64,000 nucleotides of DNA from Castanea sativa. Taxonomy: Eukaryota; Streptophyta; Magnoliopsida; Fagales; Fagaceae. The position numbers were made by a program, and so were the translations under genes. Under the pieces are notes generated by a model. That model did not search any database and was not told the origin of the DNA. It saw only the letters and a program-made list of their open reading frames with translations. Where the stretch lies: contig NC_134018.1 in assembly GCF_040712315.1 (NCBI RefSeq), positions 6,597,001 through 6,661,000 on the forward strand, read 5' to 3'. Positions 56,311 to 64,000 of the stretch are shown here, piece after piece (the stretch's first letter is position 1; every line of letters begins with the position of its first letter).

Positions 56311-56459
56311 CTTAAATTATTTATTTCACATTGTTAAATCACAAAAGGGTCTAAATTAATCCGATTAGAATTTTCATACACAAATAAAAAATATATGGAA
56401 CAATATATCTCCTAACTCAGGATCTTTGCTTTGTGTGAAGAATTCAACACTCATTCAAT

Positions 56460-56518
56460 GGGCCAAAATGGGCAAATGCCCATTTCACACCAAAAAAAAA
56501 GAAAAAAAAAAAAAAAAA

Positions 56519-56553
<35 letters not shown>

Positions 56554-57215
56554 TTCTTCCCTCTTTTCCAAACTAATTAGAGAAATGCCCTTCTTTTGTA
56601 ACTCGATTTTCTCAAAATCGAGTTTCAATTTAAAACTTGATTTTTGGACAATCAAGTTATAGCAAACTAAAAATTTAAAAAAAAATAAAATAAAATTCTA
56701 GAACTCGAGCTCCATGAACTCGAGTTCCATGCAATTTTTTAAGCCCTATAGTGGCGTTTTAAAACATGCAAGTTTTCTGCTTAAGTCTGATCGCTCCATA
56801 GGGAGCCCTATAGTGGCATTTTAACATGCAAGTTTTTTTCTCAAGTTTGATCACTGCCTAGGGAGCCTTATAGTGGTGTTTTAAAATACCTATAGTGGCA
56901 TTTTTTATGGAACTCGAGCTCTACAAACTCGAGTTTCATGCAATTTTTATTTTTTTAAAAAAAATTTACCTATAGCTGGGTTTCATAGATGCCTATAGTG
57001 GCATTTTTTATGGAACTCGAGCTCCATGAACTCGAGTTTCATGCAATTTTTTTTTTAAGTTTGATTGCCCCATACTCGATTTTCTACAAATCGAGTTTTA
57101 CATTGAAACTCGATTTTAAAAAAATCGAGTTACAAAAGAGGGGCATTTCACTGAAATGTTTGGGAAAGGAGGCAGAATGCTACTTTTTTTGTGTGAAATG
57201 GGCCCATTTTGGCCC
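56460..57215. mobile_element. Non-autonomous MULE with 9-bp target duplication
   Basis: A 756-bp element starting GGGCCAAAATGGGC and ending CCCATTTTGGCCC, with a perfect 9-bp duplication TCATTCAAT (56,451-56,459 and 57,216-57,224). The inverted ends extend about 160 bp, interrupted on the left by A-rich and (CAA)n expansions (56,491-56,552). The interior has repeated AACTCGAG / CTCGAGTT palindromes and 'CTATAGTGGC' motifs but no gene. The GGCC-type termini and CTCGAG palindromes link it to the large MULE at 29-34 kb. Confidence 0.9.
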
Positions 57216-57227
57216 TCATTCAATACA

Positions 57228-57228
<1 letters not shown>

Positions 57229-57277
<49 letters not shown>
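57229..57277. repeat. (AT)n-(GT)n compound microsatellite
   Basis: An AT dinucleotide run followed by an uninterrupted GT run, just outside the small MULE. Confidence 0.97.
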
Positions 57278-57280
<3 letters not shown>

Positions 57281-57289
57281 TCACTATAG

Positions 57290-57540
57290 ACTCCATTATG
57301 AAATTGCAAATCTTTGTTCAATACTTCTTGTAAGGTTAATATGATATCACTACTGAAATATGTCACCTCTGCCAGGGCAAATTCCTGAAGGGATGTTGCA
57401 TTACTGGATTTTACTCTAGAAGATGCGCCTTCATGCATTACAAAGGGTGTCCCGCTGGGAACCTTTCGTCTTAAGGAAAGTCCTGTGCAAGCGTTTTCCC
57501 CTTGTCCCTTTTCTCTGTCGAAGAAGTCATAATATTCCAC
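57290..57540 (-). other. Unidentified open frame, possibly a gene fragment
   Basis: The minus strand is open for about 85 codons before it enters the microsatellite. It has balanced composition (for example DREKGQGENACTG and KVPSGTPFVMHEGASSRV), unlike its AT-rich surroundings. I do not recognise the family. It could be a captured or truncated host exon, or the far end of the viral insert. Confidence 0.3.
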
Positions 57541-57798
57541 TTAGTAGTGGTAGTATTAAATTTTACTTTCTCCTGCCAAGTAAGGGAGAAGATGTTTAAG
57601 CCAGTTGGCCATAGTTAATAGTATAATGATAGAATGTTTTTTGGAAAAATGAGAGTAAATAATATCAATAAAATTCTTTTGAAAAGGATGTTTCAAAAGC
57701 CAATGTATAATAGTAATATATCTTAGTTGTGCAGGACAATAAGTTTTAGGATGACAATGATTATTTTTGGGAATATTGAAGTAGGAGGGAGACTTGTT
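57541..57798. other. Unassigned AT-rich DNA next to the pararetrovirus copy
   Basis: No reverse transcriptase motif is seen in any frame here, although RT would be expected next in this viral gene order. Confidence 0.45.
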
Positions 57799-59118
57799 TT
57801 AGACAAGTTTGGACCATGCCAAGGACTCGGTCAAAAGCCTAGTGCAAAGAATCCTTTTTTGAATTTTAGCATCCGTAGGACATTCTTTGGTGAAGATATT
57901 CTTTTCACTAGAGTTTTTGTCATTATGCAAGTCAACAAGAAAGATATCAATATTGTCAGGGTAGCTATCATTTATCAAGACTTTGTGACAAGTAGCAATT
58001 ATTGTTGGCAACAAATTAGCAGAGAGTTGTCCACTAGTTTTCTTAGAGCTATTTTTTTGTTTAATGAAGCTAAGATGTTTATTAGCATTATCAATATGAG
58101 TTTCACACTTTGAACAAAATTTGAATTTTACTTTCTGTCCAAAAGGATCAATAATAATTCCATCATCTTCAGTAAGAAAAGGGTACAAAGAATTAATAAA
58201 AGGCAAACCAAGAATCACTTTATCAGTCATGTTTTTAACAAGTACAGAGGGGATCGTAAAGCAAACATTATCATGGCAAACATGAGCATTGTTTAATTCA
58301 TATTTGATTTTCATTTTAGTTCCATTAGCATAAACTAATCTTTCAATGGATTTTTCAAAATATTTAGAAGGAATCAGTCCTTCTTGAATACAATTAACAT
58401 CAGCACCAGCATCAATCATAGCAATAACATCAAAAGCATAATCATGAGCAACAACAATTTTGACTTTAGTGTACCATTTGGGCAGCATATGTTTAACAAG
58501 AGACAATTGCTTATCAATCAAATTAATCAAGGTACGATCAGAAACATTACCAGAAGGAGAAGCTTGTTGATCGGATTCATCTCCGTCTTTTTGCTCATCA
58601 TCATCAGATTGGTGTTTATCCATAGTTTTATCAATCTTTATAATTAACAATTCTTGTTTAAGATGATCATTATCATGTTTAATAGTTTTAACATCATTTT
58701 TTAATTGAATGATTTCTTGTTTAACAGTTTTTATTTCATGTTGAAGATCATTAACAGTTACTTCTTTTGATTTATTTTTATTAAATCTTTTCAGAGTTTC
58801 TTCAAAACTTATCGTAGAATTAGGTCTTTTAACGTTATCTTCTTTTGTTAAGTTTTTCAAAAACTTGTCAATATAATCTTTCTGTAAATTAGGGTCTTCA
58901 ATTTTACTTATCATTATTAATAGTAAATCATCATTCTCTTTACTTTTGGTTAACATTTTAACAGATTTAATCACATTACAACAAGAATCTCTACAGTCAA
59001 GTTTAATATTAGGAGATTTAGAAACATCACTACTGGAGTGATAATCGGAATCAGATGAGGAGGAAAAATCCTCTTCAATCAGTTGAAGCAGCAAATTCAA
59101 GAATCTAAAATAGTTCAT
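57799..59118 (-). pseudogene. Pararetroviral protease region
   Basis: A 439-codon frame. The N-terminal part is Ser/Asp-rich, with a short Cys-rich patch (LDCRDSCCNV) and a coiled, Lys/Gln-rich stretch. A retroviral-type aspartic protease follows near 58,520-58,150, with the active-site segment MIDAGADVNC (near 58,420-58,395) and later VILGLPFIN. The usual DTG is DAG here, so catalysis would be impaired if it were expressed. The frame ends without the RT that normally follows. Confidence 0.75.
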
Positions 59119-60642
59119 TTTGATTATTATTATTAATGTTTAACATGTTCAACTTATTTTTCAACTTACTAGGCTTTTGGTTACAGTCTTTACTGAAATG
59201 GCCAAATTTGCCACAATTAACGTATTTACCTTTACCTAATCTCTGTTTATCATGTTTTCGAAAAGCAGATTTGTTTTTAGCATAAAAATCATTGGGTTTA
59301 ACAAATTGGGTTCTGTATCTTTTATGCTTTTATGGGAATAACTTTTGTAAATTTTATCATGTTTATTTTTTCCTTTTTGCCTAGAAGGGGCAATAGGAGG
59401 TAAATCATATTGTTCACAGCAATTACCCATTTCATATTTAGCTTTCTTTTTATCTTTTAACTGTTGTTTTAACCATTTTTCACCATTGCACATATTAATT
59501 CCAAGTTTTTTAATAGTGCTAAAAATATCACCATAAGTTAAATTATCAAAATCAATAGAATCATTTTTACCAATTAATTCATTTTTTACCTTATGAGCAA
59601 AGATAGGAGGTAGTCCGTCAATAAACCTCTCTTTCCAATAAGGCTTCGTAGAGTCTTTTCTGAACATGACTCTGGAAGTAAATACATCTTGGTACCATCT
59701 GTAATCAGACATAGTAAGACATCTCAAATTATTCAAATAATTAGAAATTCGAGACGAAATATCAGAAGGAGTGCCAACAAAATGTTTAAGAATGGTGTAA
59801 ACCAAAGTATTGACACCATCAGGAACACCATGATTAATATTTTCATCAAAAATGGGCATACCATCAGTATCTCTTTTAATAGCATGTTTAATAGATTCTC
59901 TGGATTCTTCTGTGAGATGTGAATCCCACCAACCTCGAAGAGAACCAATAAAACCAGATGCAAGCAAATCAACAATATCAGGATGATCAAGATTATCATG
60001 GTTATTTATGTATGCAATACCAACCATAGACATGTGAGCCATTTTGTTAATAATTTCTTGTTCAGACAAACCATCAATATTCCATTCATAAAGTTTATCA
60101 ACAGAAACAGAAAATTGAGTTTGAGAATATCTTTCTTCAAACTGTACATCAAGAGGAGTAGGTTTAGAATACCAATTTTTTGTAAAATACGTGGGATTGG
60201 GTTTTCCAACAAATCTTTTAATTTCTGGTAAACTTAAACCATCATCAAAAGCATTTTTTAAAGAACCAAAAGATAATGAGTCAGAATTTTTTTCTTCATC
60301 AGAAGCAATTTCTTTCTCATTTCTTGAAATAGCACAAGCAGCGCTTCTAGAAGTAGAAGTTTGCTCAGTTTTAACTTTTAAATCAGCAAGCATTTTTTCA
60401 ATCTTTTCAACAGTTGATCCTTGAGAGTTAACTAAATCAAGAGCCTTACTCTGAGAAGTTTTAAAATCAATATTTTTTCTTTGACTGGGGAAATCAATCA
60501 AAAGTTTCTCAGGCTTTGAAACAACAGTTTTCAACAAATTTTTCTTCAATACGGTCAAGTTGTTGACCAATAATATGCAAAGATTCATTAGCAAAATTGT
60601 TTTGTTCAATAATGGCAAAAACAGGAGTTTTATCATCAGCAA
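59119..60642 (-). pseudogene. Pararetroviral coat protein region with zinc knuckle
   Basis: A 468-codon frame (60,642-59,236) has coat-protein signature blocks (GSLRGWWDSHL, NTLVYTILKHFVG, YRWYQDVFTSRVMFRKD, WKERFIDGLPPIFAHKV, LTYGDIFSTIKKLG). After a frame change near 59,330 a CCHC-like knuckle follows (NCGKFGHFSKDC at about 59,220-59,176) whose first Cys is replaced by Tyr. The coat protein packages the viral genome; this copy is frameshifted at both ends. Confidence 0.8.
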
Positions 60643-61447
60643 TTTTGAAAGGGGAGGCTTTCACCTCAGTGCTTTCTTTATCATTTTTGCAAGTAATCAA
60701 AACAGTTTCAAGGGGTGGATGACTAGATTTAATAATGGTTTTATCAGGTTTGACAAAAGCAGATTTTTTTATTATGTTCAAGTAATTGGTATGAATCTCA
60801 TTTCTTGAAACATAATAATTCTCAAGATAATCAAAAAACAAAATATGTTGTTTTAACCAATTCATTTTTTCTCTCCATTTCCTTTTGATTCTGTCCTTTT
60901 CAGACTGAGCAAAAGTACTTTGATAATACTTTCTTTTATCACGGTTTGCTTTATAAAAGAATTCATTACTTAAAGCAACCATATCAATTTGAAAAGCAGG
61001 GATTTTAGAATCCATATCCATCAAATTTATCACACGCAAATGATTGTAGTAAATAGGAGGTGTTTCAATAGGTGAAAAATCAGATCCAGAAGGAGCATCA
61101 GATTTTGCATCTTCTCCTTCTTCTTGATCATTTTTTGAAGGAAATTCAGGTTTAGTTGAATAATAAGTATTGCTAACCTGGGAATTGTTGCTAGCAACTC
61201 CTTTTAGCTTCAAATCACGTGATTCAAAATTCTTTTTCAAAAATTCATCAACATCATAATTTCTCTTAATAAAACTTTCAGATCCAGCAAAGGACTTTCT
61301 TCCTTCATTGATTCTTAAAGATTTGTTAGTAGGAAAACATTTGGTATCATCAAAAAATATTTTAACAGTTCCATCAGTATATTGTGCAATTTTAGTAAGA
61401 TCAAGTTCATCAAAAATAGGTTTAACAGGTGGTGCAACTTGTTCCAA
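60509..61447 (-). pseudogene. Pararetroviral linker region between movement and coat proteins
   Basis: A 312-codon acidic/Lys-rich frame continues in frame after the stop at 61,478 and overlaps the coat frame in another register at 60,509-60,642. A frameshift is implied near 60,550-60,640. It contains coiled-coil-like stretches but no catalytic motif. Confidence 0.7.
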
Positions 61448-61477
61448 AGTCCATTCTTTGGGAAGAGTAATATCTTG

Positions 61478-62218
61478 TCATTGAATCATTTTAGGGACTT
61501 GGATCTTAGCATTAGGGGTGGAACATTGAATCAACATATTTTTTCTAGCAGGATCACGTCCTCTAGACCGAGGAGTTAGCTGGGAATCAAGCAATCTATA
61601 AAAAATTTGGTAAATAAGAGTAAAAAGTCTACTGCCATCATCCATATCATAACCAAAAGTCAATATATTCAAAGTCAAAGCTTTAATAATATTAGGATCA
61701 TCTAAAGCAAGAGCAAGATCAGGATAACAATCAAAGTAAACAGGACCATCATACAAAGAAGCAGTAATCATGCCAAGAATGCTATCATTAAATTTCTTAA
61801 ATCTAGCATCACGTAAACACATAAGCACAGAAGCATCAATTCCTTTTCTTGTTAAAGGTTTAACAACAACTTGAACCAAACTAATGTGTAAATATTTAAG
61901 ATTTTTCTTGGACAAAAACTCATTAATATTTTTCTTCGAAAATAAACAACATTTTTCATGAGTTTTAGAAATAGAGAAGGTTTGTTCAACAGTCCTAGCT
62001 CTATATTCAGAAAAAATACTTTTTTCAGTCCAATTTAGATCATAAATAGATTTAGTAGAAATCTTAGGAATATTCCATTTTTTAAAATCTGGGTACTCAC
62101 TTTCTCCAACAGTGAGGTCTTCTTCATTTACAATATTAGGAGGACAACTAGTCCTAGAGCTAACAGAGGAGTCGGATCTCCACATTCTATCAATATCTAT
62201 CTTAGTTATAACACTCAA
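61478..62218 (-). pseudogene. Pararetroviral movement protein (30K superfamily)
   Basis: A 246-codon frame starts MSVITKIDIDRMWRS. The movement-protein core at about residues 105-215 includes YLHISLVQVVVKPL, VLMCLRDARF, SILGMITASLYDGPVYFDCY and LNILTFGYDMDDGSRLF. Members of this superfamily act at plasmodesmata to move virus between cells. The frame ends in an in-frame TGA at 61,478-61,480 and the same frame continues past it, so a fused polyprotein was probably ancestral. Confidence 0.82.
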
Positions 62219-62485
<267 letters not shown>

Positions 62486-64000
62486 GAGACATTGGAACTT
62501 GATACACTTTTTTTTCTTTTGTGGATTTTTGTTTGTTGGTATTATGAAATTGTAGTAGGCACTGAAAGTCTGGAATGATTTTGCAGCTGGCAAGTCTTGT
62601 GCTTTACGCCTAAAGAGGTGAAGTAGTATCCAAAATACTGATTTTTTTTCTTTAACGAAAAAAAAAAGTGATTTTTTAAAATTATAGAGAATATTGATTA
62701 TTGTTAGTTTTTAAAGATAAAAATAGTGATTATTAAGCATGCATCTTATGAAAGTTGATGTAAACCGTCCACTATTTCAACATTTTTTTCCCATTAAAAA
62801 AGAAAACTCCTTTTTAGTTTTTTTTTTCTTTGTCTTATTTGGGGAGTTCTAGTCGGTGATCAACAGGATTTAGACTCGAAATGTCAAATAAAAGACTATA
62901 TAGAGGAGGTTTAATATCAGGGGTGATATTATTCAAACTCAAAAGTAATATTCTCTTGGAGAATATTTTTATTTTATATATATTTTAATTTGAAACTATG
63001 CCCATTGTTGTTGTTATAAAGTTTTCAATTGTTTGCCTATGTTTGATTTAGATTCAAAATGTTAAGTGAAAAAAAAAAAAAAAAAAAAAAAAAACTAAAT
63101 AGAGAATGTTGGGACTTGGGAGATGATAGTACCAAAAAACATGAGAGATTTAAAATATATATATATACAATAAAAGAATGGTATTTTTTGGGTATGTGTT
63201 GATTGCAAAATAGATAATTTATTAATTAAAATTTATATTTTATAAAGATGATAAGTTATCTTCAAATATATACAACAACCACAACAAAGTTTTAGTCCCA
63301 ATCTTTTGGGAACGAACTATAGATTCTCACCGACTTAGTAAAGATCAGTCACATCACTTTTTTTTTTTTTTTTGGTCAATATTTAATTGGCCCCAAACCA
63401 AAATTCTTGCTTCGCCCCTACGGCAAGTTAGAAAATTGATACCTTAGACAAATCAGCCAAATTGACCACAAAATGGAGCATCATCACCGAAATAATGTGT
63501 GGTGCAAATTTTATTTTCATTTTTTATGGGATGTGGTATAATATTAAGGGAAAAAAAATTAAAAAAAGCATTGTCCAGCTATTTTCAAAACCCAATGTCC
63601 ATTTTTATTTTTAAAAAATTCTTTAAAAAATACTGAAATTTTCGTTATCCAAGTTTATATAGTTATCACAAATCCTCTTCCATCCACACTAATGTAAAAT
63701 CGTTATTCTCAAACCCCTCCCCATTTGTACTCAAATGTCTGATTCCTATCTATATTTATTATTTATTTGAATTCAAATACTTCAATTATCTTTATAAAAA
63801 AAAATACAAAATTACTTCTTTCAAAAAATGTTAAAAGAGTAATATTATCTCACATACAAAGGGAAAATAAAAAGCCATTATTCTCACCACCCATTTGTAT
63901 TCAAATGTTTAATTTCTATTTGTATTTGTTATCTCTATATATTAAGAAGATTCAACTATATCAGAGTAGGAATTTACTTACAAGTTTGGAGCTTGAATGT
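62486..64000. other. AT-rich intergenic DNA
   Basis: No gene. A long poly-A tract lies at about 63,068-63,093. At 63,270-63,340 the sequence CACAACAAAGTTTTAGTCCC ... GGGAACGAACTATAGATTCTC resembles the end of a common plant retroposon (LINE/RTE-like), diverged. Confidence 0.5.

Larger units (their letters stand above)
57799..62218 (-). mobile_element. Endogenous caulimovirid (pararetrovirus) copy, truncated
   Basis: Minus-strand order is a movement protein region, a coat protein region with zinc knuckle, then an aspartic protease region. That is the gene order of single-polyprotein caulimovirids such as petuvirus- and florendovirus-like sequences. The reverse transcriptase and RNase H that should follow are missing to the left of 57,799. 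Frames are broken by an in-frame stop at 61,478 and by frameshifts near 60,550-60,640, 59,320-59,340 and 59,115. It is a fossil viral integration, not a functional virus. The identification rests on motif content and order. Confidence 0.82.

Overview
This window looks like repeat-rich nuclear DNA from a eudicot plant, probably a woody species (the genus is not established). The evidence is one intact plant-type LRR receptor-like protein gene, AT-rich intergenic DNA, and transposons of typical plant families: Ty3/gypsy of the Tat type, Mutator-like elements (MULEs), hAT, CACTA, Helitron, PIF/Harbinger-like and other MITEs, a tRNA-derived SINE, and an endogenous caulimovirid. There are no bacterial-type operons. 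Coordinates for elements and most boundaries were read by eye.

Layout. 1-2,700 is a satellite array of eight monomers of about 345 bp. 3,480-5,949 holds a G/T-rich minisatellite and the end of a CACTA element with repeated GGTGACGAAA/TTTCGTCACC motifs. 6,949-10,053 (minus) is the only clearly intact host gene, a 1,034-aa receptor-like protein with an adjacent TATA box. 10,686-20,322 is a MITE/SINE/hAT zone. It includes a Pack-type element at 15,536-16,620 with ~300-bp terminal inverted repeats; this carries a piece of an MSI-type WD40 histone-binding protein gene. 23,226-26,600 is a decayed hAT transposon, followed by another CACTA end at 26,779.

29,221-34,114 is a structurally complete MULE with a perfect 9-bp target-site duplication. 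It encodes a plant mobile domain joined to the C-terminal part of a MULE transposase, and it has also picked up the last exon of a GDSL lipase gene. 34,475-37,740 contains a diverged direct duplication. A Helitron 3' end lies at 40,833. 40,872-53,132 is a nested structure: a solo LTR (target duplication ATATG) split by an 11.4-kb Tat-type gypsy element (target duplication ACATA, 690-bp LTRs). The gypsy element has gag-pol on the minus strand, an antisense extra gene on the plus strand, and an eight-copy 151-bp tandem array between them.

53,298-54,558 is a relic of a second receptor-like protein gene, split by a 648-bp MITE. 56,460-57,215 is a small MULE related to the large one. 57,799-62,218 (minus) is a broken endogenous pararetrovirus copy containing movement, coat and protease regions but no recognisable reverse transcriptase.

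How the parts relate. The intact receptor gene and its relic, with similar upstream blocks at 11.6, 22.7 and 55.8 kb, suggest an old receptor-like protein cluster broken up by transposons. Two separate TIR elements have captured host gene exons. The most unusual signal is a patch at about 48,715-50,790 (with an echo at 45,570-45,900) where CTG/CAG trinucleotides are strongly depleted and replaced by CCG/CGG-like forms, in the same place that the pol/gag frames collapse. This looks more like a consensus-calling artefact at CHG sites than biology, and it affects how 'pseudogene' calls there should be read.
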